Shown here piece by piece: positions 1 through 7,512 of a stretch of 29,517 bases of DNA. The stretch lies in contig DATGLH010000150.1 of NCBI GenBank assembly GCA_035294225.1, positions 1 through 29,517 on the forward strand, given 5' to 3'. Source of the DNA: Trebonia sp035294225 (GTDB lineage Bacteria > Actinomycetota > Actinomycetes > Streptosporangiales > Streptosporangiaceae). Under the pieces are notes generated by a model that saw only the letters and a program-made list of their open reading frames with translations, searched no databases and was not told the origin of the DNA. Every line of letters begins with the position of its first letter. The stretch's first letter is position 1. The position numbers and the translations under genes are program-made.

Positions 1-42
1 CCAGCCGTCCCCCCGCCTTTCCGTCGTCTCCGGGAGGCAATC

Positions 43-1032
43 ATGACCTGGCTTGTCTGGCGCCAGCACCGGCTGGAGGCCCTCGCCGCCGTGACCGCCG
101 TCGCCGTCCTCGCCATCGCGGCGGCGCCGACCGCGCTGCACCTGTACCAGGTGACCGCCCTGCTCCGGCACGACGGCTGCCTCGGCGGCAGCCCGGACCC
201 GAGCTGCGGCACCGCCACGGACGCGTTCAACGCGACGTCGCGCACGCTGCAGGGCATCGTCCCGCTGCTCAACATCCTGCCCGCGCTGGCCGGGGCGTTC
301 ATCGGGGCGCCGCTGCTCGCGCGGGAGTACGAGGACGGCACGTGGCGGCTGGCCTGGTCGCAGGGCGTCACCAGAATGGCCTGGCTGCGCCGCCAGCTGC
401 TGGGCACGCTGGCCGTCACCGCGCTCAGCGCGGCGCTGTTCACCGCGGTGCTCACCTGGTGGCTGTCACCCGTCAACGACGTGAACGGACGGTTCACCAA
501 CAACGGGTTCGACTTCACCGGGGTCGTGCCGGCCGCCTGGGCGCTGCTGGCCTTCGCGATCGGGGTGCTCGCCGGGACCGTGCTGCGCCGGGTCATCCCG
601 GCGATGGCCGTCACGCTGGCCGGGTATGCGGCGATCCGGTTCCCGGTCGAGTTCCTGCTGCGGCCCCGGTACCTGCCGCCCGCCAAGAGGTGGGGCCTGC
701 CGTTCGCGCAGGGTACCGGCCTCGCGCAGAACGACTGGGAGCTCGGCCTCGACCCGGTCGCGCCCGGCGGCCGCACGGTGCTGACCGGCGCGCAGTTCGA
801 CCAGGTACAGCACACCGCGCAAGCGTCGATGAACCGGGCCGCCACATCGCCGGCGACCTACCCCGCCCAGCTCGATCACTGGCTGACCGCGCACGGGTAC
901 ACGCAGGTGGCCACCTACCAGCCGGCCGGGAGGTTCTGGATATTCCAGGGCATCGAGGCAGGCATCTGCCTGCTGCTAGCCGCCGCCGCGATCGCCGCCG
1001 CCTGCCGGCTGGTGTCCCGCCGCCCGTCCTGA
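43..1032 (+). CDS. ABC-2-like transporter permease subunit
   Basis: A 329-residue integral membrane protein that looks like the permease half of an actinobacterial ABC exporter. The N-terminus (MTWLVWRQHR) followed by a membrane span at about residues 12-34 is typical of that group. Further hydrophobic segments lie near 72-92, 119-141, 160-200 and 302-325. The first extracytoplasmic stretch holds two cysteines (around residues 47 and 55). The motif LLAREYEDGTWRLAW at about 91-105 is the conserved cytoplasmic stretch of these permeases. The ATG at 43 is preceded by GGGAGG with five bases of spacing. The ATPase partner is not in the window and is expected upstream. The substrate cannot be inferred. 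Confidence 0.75.
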   Translation: MTWLVWRQHRLEALAAVTAVAVLAIAAAPTALHLYQVTALLRHDGCLGGSPDPSCGTATDAFNATSRTLQGIVPLLNILPALAGAFIGAPLLAREYEDGTWRLAWSQGVTRMAWLRRQLLGTLAVTALSAALFTAVLTWWLSPVNDVNGRFTNNGFDFTGVVPAAWALLAFAIGVLAGTVLRRVIPAMAVTLAGYAAIRFPVEFLLRPRYLPPAKRWGLPFAQGTGLAQNDWELGLDPVAPGGRTVLTGAQFDQVQHTAQASMNRAATSPATYPAQLDHWLTAHGYTQVATYQPAGRFWIFQGIEAGICLLLAAAAIAAACRLVSRRPS

Positions 1033-1248
1033 GCGCCTCCAGCGCCGCCTGAACACCAGCGGCCCGGGCCACACGCGCGCCCGCGCAGCGACCCCTGGCC
1101 CGCACAGCGCCCCTCGCCTAATGCGCCACAGCGCACCGCCGGCCCGCCGCCTCATCACAGGACCCAGGAAACGAGGCCCGCCGGGGACATGCGGGGGTCC
1201 CCTTGCCCGCAGAGGCCGCCCGTCCATGCCGCCGGCTGAAGAGCTGCC
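1033..1248. other. Gene-free stretch between permease and transposase relic
   Basis: No convincing coding potential, RNA gene or strong hairpin is visible here. The open frames that cross it have arginine/alanine-rich composition typical of shadow frames in GC-rich DNA. It may contain the eroded 5' part of the neighbouring transposase gene, but I cannot recognise it. Confidence 0.4.
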
Positions 1249-1665
1249 CGTCCACGACTACGTGCTGATCCATGACCTGATCCTGTCCGGGGCGGTCAAG
1301 ATCCCGCCCCGGACAGGGCCGTGCCCGGCCTGCACCGATGCCGGACTGCCGGCGATCGCGCAGGCCCGGCACCTGCTGGGCCGGCGCAGCCAGTCCGCGT
1401 TCCTGGCCGAGGCCGCTCGCGGCACCGCCGTCCTCGTCCCGCCGGGCAGGAAACAGCGCGCCGCCACGGCCCTGCCCTGCTCAAGGTCATCGCCGAATGG
1501 CGCAACCGCATCGAGACCACCTTCAGCGAGACCACCTTCAGCGAGACCACCGGCCACATGGAACTGGCCAGGCACGGCGCGCACACCTTCTGGGGCCTGC
1601 CCGCCAGGATCGCAGCAACCATCGCAGCCCGCACCCTGCAACTCGCCTGCCTTACCCAGGACTAA
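1249..1665 (+). pseudogene. Transposase relic (DDE type, IS982/IS4-like C-terminus), frameshifted
   Basis: Two frames together resemble the C-terminal half of a DDE transposase. Frame 2, about 1345-1455, reads LLGRRSQSAFLAEAARG and then VLVPPGRKQR, matching the usual 'LLGDKGY..xAFxAELAARG..LVxPxRK' block, but the catalytic Asp position is Arg. From about 1480 the match continues in frame 1: VIAEWRNRIETTFSE, GHMELARHGAHT and ARIAATIAARTLQLACL, the usual end of such enzymes with the last acidic residue in RIETTF. The frame changes between about 1450 and 1480, and no N-terminal catalytic domain is visible, so the copy is dead. A 15-bp in-frame tandem duplication (1513-1542) doubles the TTFSE residues. 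Terminal inverted repeats were not found. The exact IS family is uncertain. Confidence 0.7.
1513..1542 (+). repeat. 15-bp tandem duplication inside transposase relic
   Basis: The unit gagaccaccttcagc occurs twice in direct succession (1513-1527 and 1528-1542) and starts again at 1543. It inserts five residues next to the presumed catalytic Glu of the relic, so it probably arose after inactivation or caused it. Confidence 0.9.
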
Positions 1666-1699
1666 CCGAACCCCCATGACCCGCCTAAGGACATGCCAA

Positions 1700-1720
1700 G
1701 GCGCCGGGCAGTCCGGCGCC
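1700..1720 (-). terminator. Hairpin downstream of nusA
   Basis: A perfect 8-bp inverted repeat, GGCGCCGG / CCGGCGCC with a five-base loop (gcagt), lies 165 bp beyond the nusA stop. There is no T-tract on either side, as is common for actinomycete terminators. It could end rimP-nusA transcription or convergent transcription from the relic side. Confidence 0.45.
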
Positions 1721-1797
1721 GCGTCCGGGCTCCGGAATCCCCCTCCCTCCAGGCTCCCGGAGCCTCCGTGTCCTTGCCCTGGCTGCCGGGATCCCGC

Positions 1798-1884
1798 GGC
1801 GGGAAGGCGGGAGGCGGGCCGGAACCGGCGGAAGCGGCGGGAAGCAGCCGGAGCGGCGGGAAGGCGGGAGGCGGGCCGGAACCG
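1798..1884. repeat. Direct repeat, 30 bp x 2, abutting nusA stop
   Basis: Two identical 30-bp copies, 1798-1827 and 1855-1884, begin ggcgggaaggcgggaggcgg and end ccggaaccg. The related filler between them contains gcggcgggaag. The second copy ends at the base before the nusA stop codon (minus strand 1887-1885), so the repeat starts exactly where the reading frame ends. Confidence 0.9.
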
Positions 1885-3051
1885 TCAGGAAGGCGACGCG
1901 GTCCCGGCGTTGTCGCCGACCTTGCCGGCGCCGTGCTCGCGCGGCCCCTCCCGGTCGCCCGCGATCTCGCGGCCGCGCGGGGCCTCGTGCCCCTGGCGCG
2001 GCACCGTGCGCGCTTCCCGGGCGACCGCGCCGCCGGGCGCGGCGCGCACCGCGGCAGCCCCGCCGCCGGAAGCCGCCTCTCCCGCGTCGGCCGCGTCGGA
2101 CCTGATATCGATCCGCCAGCCGGTGAGCCGGGCGGCCAGGCGCGCGTTCTGCCCCTCCTTGCCGATGGCGAGCGACAGCTGGTAGTCGGGGACGACAACC
2201 CGTGCCTCCATCGCGACGGGGTCGACGACGTCGACGCGGGTCACCCGGGCCGGGGAAAGCGCGTTCGCCACGAACTCGGCCGGGTCCTCGGAGTAGTCCA
2301 CGATGTCGATCTTCTCGCCGTGCAGCTCCGCCATGACGTTCCTGACCCGGCTGCCCATCGGACCGATGCACGCGCCCTTGGCGTTCACGCCCGGCTGATG
2401 GGACTGCACCGCGATCTTGGTGCGGTGCCCGGCCTCGCGGGCGATCTTGACGATCTCCACCTGGCCGCCCGCGATCTCGGGGACCTCCAGCGCGAACAGC
2501 TTCCTGACGAGGTCGGGATGCGTCCTCGACAGGGTGACGGAGGGGCCGCGGTGCCCCTTGCGCACCCGCCACACATAGCAGCGGATCCGCTCGCCGTGCA
2601 CGTAGCGCTCGCCGGGGACCTGCTCGGCGGGCGGCAGCACGGCCTCGATCTTGCCGAGGTCGACGAGGACCGTGCGCGGGTCCTTGCCCTGCTGGATCAC
2701 CCCGGCCACGATGTCGCCCTCGTGCCCGGCGTACTCGCCGAACGTTATCTCGTCCTCGACGTCGCGCAACCGCTGCAAGATCACCTGGCGGGCGGTCGTC
2801 GCCGCGATCCGGCCGAAACCCGCGGGGGTGTCGTCGTACTCCCGCGCGGCCACGCCTTCCGGGCCGGCCTCCCTCGCCCAGACGGTGACGTGGCCGGTCT
2901 TCCTGTCCACCTCCACGCGGGCCGCGGGGCTCGCCCCCTCGGTCTTGTGGTAGGCCATCAGCAGCGCGTCCTCGATCGCCTTGATGACCGTGTCGAACGA
3001 GATGTCCTTCTCGCTCTCGAGGCTGCGCAGCACGCTCAGGTCAATGTCCAT
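1885..3051 (-). CDS. nusA: Transcription termination/antitermination factor NusA
   Basis: A 388-residue NusA. The N-terminal RNA-polymerase-binding domain starts MDIDLSVLRSLESEKDISF and runs to about residue 105. An S1 domain (GDIVAGVIQQG, then VLVDLGKIEAVLP) follows at about 108-180, and tandem KH domains occupy about 185-330 (GACIGPMGSRVRNVM and LAIGKEGQNARLAARL). After about 335 comes a low-complexity Gly/Ala/Arg-rich tail of roughly 50 residues, as in actinobacterial NusA. The ATG at 3051 has GGAG upstream (ttggagctggcggcg) and overlaps the rimP 3' end by 11 bases, implying coupled translation. In actinomycetes ylxR and infB normally follow; here they do not. Confidence 0.96.
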   Translation of the reverse strand: MDIDLSVLRSLESEKDISFDTVIKAIEDALLMAYHKTEGASPAARVEVDRKTGHVTVWAREAGPEGVAAREYDDTPAGFGRIAATTARQVILQRLRDVEDEITFGEYAGHEGDIVAGVIQQGKDPRTVLVDLGKIEAVLPPAEQVPGERYVHGERIRCYVWRVRKGHRGPSVTLSRTHPDLVRKLFALEVPEIAGGQVEIVKIAREAGHRTKIAVQSHQPGVNAKGACIGPMGSRVRNVMAELHGEKIDIVDYSEDPAEFVANALSPARVTRVDVVDPVAMEARVVVPDYQLSLAIGKEGQNARLAARLTGWRIDIRSDAADAGEAASGGGAAAVRAAPGGAVAREARTVPRQGHEAPRGREIAGDREGPREHGAGKVGDNAGTASPS

Positions 3052-3715
3052 CGCCGCCAGCTCCAAGGTCCGCTTCGCAGGGAAGCTCTGTATCGGAAAG
3101 CCCGCCACCACGTTCGCCGCCGGAAAGCCCGCCGTCCTCGCCGCCGGAAAGCCCGCCGTCCTCGTCGCCGGGGAACCCGCCGTCACCGGAAAGTTCCTGT
3201 AGCTCACCGGAAAGGTCCTGTAGCTCGGCGTCGGCCACGCGCCCGAACTCCACCTGGACGGCGCCAGGCCCCAGGTCGCCGTACGAGAACCTGCGCCTGA
3301 CGCCGCTGACGTCCATTGTGATGCCCTCGGCATCGGCCGCGAGCACCCGTCCCTGGACGGTTCCGTCCGCCCCCGCCCTGACCCGGACCAGACGGCCCGC
3401 GGCACGCCGCCAGTGCCTCGGCTCGGTCAGCGGGCGGTCCACGCCAGGCGAGGAGACCTCAAGGGTGTACGGAACATCGCCCATCGCGTCGGCCGCGTCG
3501 AGCGCGGCGGACACCTCGCGGCTGACGAAGGCCGCGTCGTCGAGGCTTACCCCGTGGTCGCTGTCGACGACCACCCGCAGCAGCCGGCGCCGCCCGGCGA
3601 CGGTGACCCGCACCGATTCCAGGTCCATCCCGGCGGCGGCCACCACGGGCCGGATGAGGCCAGCCAGGCGCCGGTCGTCGACCGGGCTGGCGGCGGGGCG
3701 GGAGCCACCAGGCAT
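3041..3715 (-). CDS. rimP: Ribosome maturation factor RimP with repeat-expanded acidic tail
   Basis: RimP assists maturation of the 30S subunit. Conserved blocks are visible: VVAAAGMDLESVRV, RLLRVVVDSDHGVSLDDA, YTLEVSSPGVDRPLTEPRHW and the C-terminal SH3-like part (GRVLAADAEGITMDV, VQVEFGR). The ATG at 3715 has a strong GAGGAGG seven bases upstream, so longer upstream readings are rejected. At 224 residues it is longer than the usual 150-190. The excess is a Gly/Asp/Glu-rich tail built from repeats: ELQDLSG-ELQELSG and then GGEDGGLS copies. It is first in a rimP-nusA operon and is transcribed away from the DUF4439 pair. Confidence 0.94.
   Translation of the reverse strand: MPGGSRPAASPVDDRRLAGLIRPVVAAAGMDLESVRVTVAGRRRLLRVVVDSDHGVSLDDAAFVSREVSAALDAADAMGDVPYTLEVSSPGVDRPLTEPRHWRRAAGRLVRVRAGADGTVQGRVLAADAEGITMDVSGVRRRFSYGDLGPGAVQVEFGRVADAELQDLSGELQELSGDGGFPGDEDGGLSGGEDGGLSGGERGGGLSDTELPCEADLGAGGDGH
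3115..3162 (-). repeat. 24-bp tandem repeat x 2 in rimP 3' end
   Basis: Copies at 3115-3138 and 3139-3162 are identical on the plus strand (cgccgccggaaagcccgccg then tcct). As 24 is a multiple of three, each copy adds the eight residues GGEDGGLS to the RimP tail without shifting frame. Degenerate copies flank it on both sides. Confidence 0.9.
3185..3226 (-). repeat. 21-bp tandem repeat x 2 in rimP
   Basis: Copies at 3185-3205 and 3206-3226 differ by one base (accggaaagttcctgtagct versus accggaaaggtcctgtagct, each followed by c). They encode the heptads ELQDLSG and ELQELSG at the start of the acidic RimP tail. Confidence 0.9.
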
Positions 3716-3871
3716 CACGACCTCCTCGTCTACGAGCCGGCTACTACCGAGGCTTTGTATTCGCAGGTCCAGCCTATAGGCCGCGCGGACCGCACGCCGC
3801 CGCCGACGCCAGGCGGCGGCAAGGCCGCCGCACGGGGCAGCATCCGTGGCCACGTGGCATGCTTAGAGCCT

Positions 3872-4390
3872 ATGCTGCGAAGGCGCCAGTTGCTCGCCGC
3901 GTCGGCCACGGCGCTGCCTTTGTTTCCCTTGCTTCCCGCGCTGAGCGCCTGCGCCGGCCCGGACCCGCTGGCGGGGCCGGCGCCGCTTTCGGCCGACGTG
4001 CGGTCGCTGCTGCGGGCAGTGGCCGCCGAGCAGAACCTGATCTCCTTGTACGTGCGGACCATGGCTGTTTATTCCGCCCTGGCGCCGGCGCTCGCCCCGC
4101 TGCTTGCCGAGCATCGGGCACATCTGGCGCGGCTGCGCGCCCAGATCGTCGAGCCCCCCGGCAAGGCCGTGCCGGGCGAGGTCACGTCCAGGCCCGCCAT
4201 CCCGGGCAGCCGGGAGGGCGCCCTCGCCCGGCTGCGCGCCGCCGAACGGGCCGCGAGCGCCGCTCAGCTCCGCCGCCTGGCCGGCGTGTCACCGTCGCTG
4301 GCCCAGCTCTATGCCAGCATCGCCGCCTCCGAGGCCACGCACGTCACGGCCCTGAGCGACCGGGGCCTGAGCGACCGGAGCCCGCGCTGA
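3872..4390 (+). CDS. Exported ferritin-like (DUF4439-type) lipoprotein
   Basis: A 172-residue predicted lipoprotein. The start MLRRRQLLAAS carries an arginine cluster that could act as a Tat-type signal, then a hydrophobic stretch and the lipobox LSAC with Cys27 as the lipidation site. The mature part is all-helical with ferritin-like helices (AAEQNLISLYVRTMAVYSA, EHRAHLARLRAQI, IAASEATHVTAL), resembling actinobacterial DUF4439 proteins. The start was chosen at the ATG directly before the signal peptide; no strong Shine-Dalgarno is seen. Its stop codon overlaps the next start (TGATG), so the two form a translationally coupled pair. Biochemical role unknown. Confidence 0.75.
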   Translation: MLRRRQLLAASATALPLFPLLPALSACAGPDPLAGPAPLSADVRSLLRAVAAEQNLISLYVRTMAVYSALAPALAPLLAEHRAHLARLRAQIVEPPGKAVPGEVTSRPAIPGSREGALARLRAAERAASAAQLRRLAGVSPSLAQLYASIAASEATHVTALSDRGLSDRSPR

Positions 4391-4842
4391 TGTCCGCCAT
4401 GGCCGCGTCGGCGGCTGCCGGACTCCAGGCGCTACAGGCGGCGCTGGCCGCGGAGCACGCGGCCGTGTACGGCTACGGCGTCGCGGGCGCCATGCTGAGC
4501 GGCGCCGAGCAGTCCATGGCGCTGAACGACTGGAAAGCCCATCAGGAGGCCAGGGACACCCTTGAGGCGATGATCGTCAAGCTGGGCGCGACCCCGGTGG
4601 CCGCGGCCGCTGCCTACGAGCTTCCCTTCGCCGTGCGTGACGCGCGGTCGGCCCGGCTGCTCGCCACGGCGCTGGAAGAGGGGGTGGCCCGGGCCTACCT
4701 TGGCCTGGTGGCCGTCACGGATCAGAGGCTGCGCGCCTTCGGCGCGCTTGCCATGCTGCCGCCCGCGAACCGGGCGGCCGCCTGGCGCGGTTCAACCGTC
4801 GCCTTCCCCGGCATGCCGTCCGGCCAGCACGCGACGGGCTAG
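4390..4842 (+). CDS. Ferritin-like DUF4439 domain protein
   Basis: A 150-residue cytosolic helical protein of the DUF4439 family, recognised from ALQAALAAEHAAVYGYGVAGA near the N-terminus and later blocks DWKAHQEARDTLEAMI, AAAYELPFAV, ARLLATALEEGVARAYL. The spacing of Glu and His residues (E and H in AAEHAAVYG, H in KAHQEARD, E in ALEEG) recalls ferritin-like helices, but a metal site is not proven. The ATG overlaps the upstream lipoprotein stop by one base. The pair lies divergent to rimP, a common actinomycete arrangement. Confidence 0.85.
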   Translation: MSAMAASAAAGLQALQAALAAEHAAVYGYGVAGAMLSGAEQSMALNDWKAHQEARDTLEAMIVKLGATPVAAAAAYELPFAVRDARSARLLATALEEGVARAYLGLVAVTDQRLRAFGALAMLPPANRAAAWRGSTVAFPGMPSGQHATG

Positions 4843-4849
4843 GACGGCG

Positions 4850-4911
4850 GCCGCGGCTCAGCCCCCGCCCCCCCGCCGCGGCTCGGTCGCCGCGTCGCTG
4901 CCGCGGCTCAG
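4850..4911. repeat. Three 12-bp repeats at exact 25-bp spacing between convergent stops
   Basis: gccgcggctcag occurs at 4850-4861 and 4900-4911, and gccgcggctcgg at 4875-4886, giving an exact 25-bp period. The array fills the gap between the DUF4439 stop (4840-4842) and the stop of the minus-strand gene (4910-4908), which falls inside the third copy. Confidence 0.8.
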
Positions 4912-5219
4912 TCCCTGCCGCGCGGCAGGGAGAGCACCCGCGTGATCGCGGTGGCGGCCGCGTCGAGGTCATCGGCGATCGAGATCCGCTCCGCCCACGA
5001 CCACCAGAACCACCACAGGCCGTCCCTGCCGCGGGCCGCGTACACGTTCTCTTCCAGGGCCCGCGCGGCGGGATTCACGACGTACACGCTGGGGACGCGG
5101 CCCGGCGGCGCCATGAGCCAGGCCTCGAGTCCCCGGTGCGTTAGCTCCTCGGCCAGCTTGTCGAGGTAGACAGACTGCGCGTGATTCCCCTTGGCTTCCA
5201 CCGCTATCACCGTCGTCAC
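4908..5219 (-). CDS. Small conserved protein of unknown function
   Basis: A 103-residue protein from a GTG start at 5219 (MTTVIAVEAKGNHAQSVYL), with gggaa about 13 bases upstream. The frame also stays open to 5312, so an extra 31 residues are possible. Visible blocks are VYLDKLAEELTHRGLEAWLM, PSVYVVNPAARALEENVY and a Trp-rich motif, LWWFWWSWAERI, followed by a helix. There is no signal peptide or membrane span. I recall similar short proteins in actinomycete genomes but no assigned function. It lies on the same strand as the helicase gene, 117 bp downstream, so co-transcription is possible. Confidence 0.7.
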   Translation of the reverse strand: MTTVIAVEAKGNHAQSVYLDKLAEELTHRGLEAWLMAPPGRVPSVYVVNPAARALEENVYAARGRDGLWWFWWSWAERISIADDLDAAATAITRVLSLPRGRD

Positions 5220-5336
5220 TAATCGTAGTTTTCCCAGAACGAAGCGCACGAGATCGTCCCAGAATGCCGCCCCCGGAATGGCCCCGCAACGCGCATCGGG
5301 AAATTGCCTCAACGGACCGAAATCAACCGGTCCCCT

Positions 5337-7415
5337 CTATGGTACGGAACGGAGCTCGGCGGGGAGCGGTTCAGCGTGCAAAACGGTGAGCCGGGACACG
5401 GCACGGGTCAGCGCCACGTACAGTCGCCGCAGGCCGTGGGCCTCGCCCGCGGCGATACGGCCGGGCTCGGCGAGCACCACGTGATCGAACTCAAGCCCCT
5501 TGGCCATCGTGACCGGCACGACCACCAGGCGCGACTCCCCCGCCGCCGGCTCCGCGCCCAGCACGCGGAACGGCAGTCCCGCCGCGGCCAGCGCCGCGCC
5601 GACCTCGCTCACCTGCGCGTCCGCGCAGATGACGGCCACCGACCCGGGCAGCTCCAGCGCGCGGGAGCAGGCGGACGCCACCCGGCCGCCGAGCGCCGCG
5701 GCCGGCACGGACTCAACGGCGAGCGACCCGGCGTCCTCCCGCAGCGAGGCGGCCGGGCGCAGCCCGGGCGCGATCGCCGGGAGCAGCCGGGACGCGTAGC
5801 CGAGGATCTGCCGCGGCACCCGGTAGCCCACGTCCAGCTCCCGCACCGGCGCGTCCGGCTTGCCGAGATGCGCCAGCAGGGGCGGCCACGACGTGGCCGC
5901 CCACGGGGTCGTGCCCTGGGCGATGTCGCCGAGCACGGTCGCCGACCCCGTGGCGCACCGCCGCCCGATCGCGCGGCACTGCATCGGGGACAGGTCCTGC
6001 GCCTCGTCCACCACCACGTGGGCCAGGCTCGGCGTGCGCTCGATGAGGTCGGCCGCCTCGTCGATAAGCACCAGGTCGGCGGGGCTCCAGCGCGCCGAGC
6101 CGGGACCGCGGGGCGCCGGCGACCACACGATCGCCTTCTGCTCAGCCTCGGTGAGGATCCCCGAGGCGTGCCGCGCCAGCTCCTCCGCCGACGAAAGCAG
6201 CCGGAACACCAGCCGGCTCGCCTCCATCTTGGGCCACACTTCGCCGACGCACGCGCGCACCGGCGCCGAACGCCGCACCGCGTCGTGCGTCCGGTCGTCA
6301 CAGGTCTCCCCCGCCGCTTCCATCTGGGTGAGGATCACGTGGGCGATCCGGTGCCCGAGCAGTTCCCGCCCGGTCCCGTACCTGACGCCGCGCTCGCGCA
6401 GTTCCGCCGTCAGCGCCTCGATCTCGTGGGCGGCCACTCGCCACCGCCGCGACCCGCGCGCCACGACGAGCGGCCCGGCCGGCGGCCTGACCGACGCCCA
6501 CAGCGCGCGCCGCAGCACCTCCGCCATCCGCGCGTCGCCCTTCACCAGGGCCGCCTCGTCGTCGTCGGCGCCGCGCACCGGCACCGACGCCACCAGGTCG
6601 GTGATCGTGGTCTGCGTGACGTCCAGTTCGCCGAGCGCGGGAAGCACGTTCCTGATGTAGGAGAGGAACGCGAGGTTTGGCCCGACGACGATGACGCCGC
6701 GCCGGGTGACCTGCTCCTTGTGCGCGTACAGCAGGTAGGCGACGCGGTGCAGCCCGACCGCCGTCTTTCCCGTCCCGGGCGCGCCCTGCACGCACACCGT
6801 CTGGCTGGCGTCCGCGCGCACGATGTCGTCCTGGTCGGGCTGGATCGTGGCGACGATGTCCCGCATCGGGCCGGATCTCGGCCGCTCGATTTCCTCGATC
6901 AGGAGCTTGCTCGCCTTCATTCCTTCCGAACGGAAGGTGGCGTCTCCCCCTGCTCCCCTGCTCGGGAACCGCTCGTCTTCGTACGCGGTGAGCTCTCCGC
7001 CGGAGAACCCGAACCGCCGCCGCAGCGCCAGGCCCAGCGGATCCGCCTGGCTGGCCCGGTAGAAGGGCCGCGACACGGGAGCCCGCCAGTCGATGACCAC
7101 CGGAGTGCCGTCCTGGTCATGCACATGCCGCCGCCCTATATGAAGGCTGGAGCCGGCGATCCCGGCGCCACCGGGGCCGGCAGGGTCGTAATCCAGGCGG
7201 CCGAAGAACAGCGGCGCGTCCGGGAGGTCCCGCAGCGATTCGGCACGGCGGTGCAGGTCGGCCTTGAGGTACTCCTGGGACACCGGGTCCCCGGCCATGG
7301 GGTTGATGGCGAGCACGTCCTCCCGCATCAGGCGCAGGCACTCGCGCGACATGGCCAGGTGGGCGCGTTCGGCGCGGATGATGCGATCCTCGCCGTCCCC
7401 GGCGTCGGCGGGCAT
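5337..7415 (-). CDS. helR: HelD/HelR-like RNA-polymerase-associated superfamily 1 helicase
   Basis: A 692-residue UvrD-like ATPase. The N-terminus is a coiled-coil-like arm followed by the HelD-family block LFFGRLDY, LHIGRRHV, PVVIDWRAPVSRPFYRA (residues 69-121). Then come a Q motif (IQPDQDDIVR, 191-200), Walker A GAPGTGKT (211-218), motif II VVVDEAQDLSPMQ and the late helicase motifs YVALTRAVSRLTVLH. HelD-family proteins displace stalled RNA polymerase; actinobacterial HelR can also protect against rifamycins. Start at 7415: AAAGGAGG lies upstream at ideal spacing. A minor doubt is which HelD subgroup it belongs to. I found no rifamycin-associated palindrome upstream. Confidence 0.85.
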   Translation of the reverse strand: MPADAGDGEDRIIRAERAHLAMSRECLRLMREDVLAINPMAGDPVSQEYLKADLHRRAESLRDLPDAPLFFGRLDYDPAGPGGAGIAGSSLHIGRRHVHDQDGTPVVIDWRAPVSRPFYRASQADPLGLALRRRFGFSGGELTAYEDERFPSRGAGGDATFRSEGMKASKLLIEEIERPRSGPMRDIVATIQPDQDDIVRADASQTVCVQGAPGTGKTAVGLHRVAYLLYAHKEQVTRRGVIVVGPNLAFLSYIRNVLPALGELDVTQTTITDLVASVPVRGADDDEAALVKGDARMAEVLRRALWASVRPPAGPLVVARGSRRWRVAAHEIEALTAELRERGVRYGTGRELLGHRIAHVILTQMEAAGETCDDRTHDAVRRSAPVRACVGEVWPKMEASRLVFRLLSSAEELARHASGILTEAEQKAIVWSPAPRGPGSARWSPADLVLIDEAADLIERTPSLAHVVVDEAQDLSPMQCRAIGRRCATGSATVLGDIAQGTTPWAATSWPPLLAHLGKPDAPVRELDVGYRVPRQILGYASRLLPAIAPGLRPAASLREDAGSLAVESVPAAALGGRVASACSRALELPGSVAVICADAQVSEVGAALAAAGLPFRVLGAEPAAGESRLVVVPVTMAKGLEFDHVVLAEPGRIAAGEAHGLRRLYVALTRAVSRLTVLHAEPLPAELRSVP

Positions 7416-7512
7416 GACCGGGCCTCCTTTGCTCTGTGCTCGGGCGCGAAGCTCAGAACTGTAGCGCCGCAGAGCCGTGAAGTCACCTGATTTCTGGCCG
7501 CACACTGGGACC

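Noticed and set aside
1666..1884. Remnant of ylxR after nusA
   Set aside because: None of the frames on the minus strand contains the Cys-rich YlxR signature or any recognisable part of it.
1693..3300. 535-codon plus-strand frame opposite nusA and rimP
   Set aside because: Composition is that of an antisense shadow in GC-rich DNA; NusA and RimP on the minus strand have clear conserved domains.
5304..7490. 728-codon plus-strand frame opposite the helicase
   Set aside because: Arg/His/Pro/Gly-rich shadow of a well-supported SF1 helicase with complete motifs and a perfect ribosome binding site.
7416..7512. Rifamycin-associated element upstream of the helicase
   Set aside because: I could not find the long inverted repeat expected for that element in this 97-bp region.
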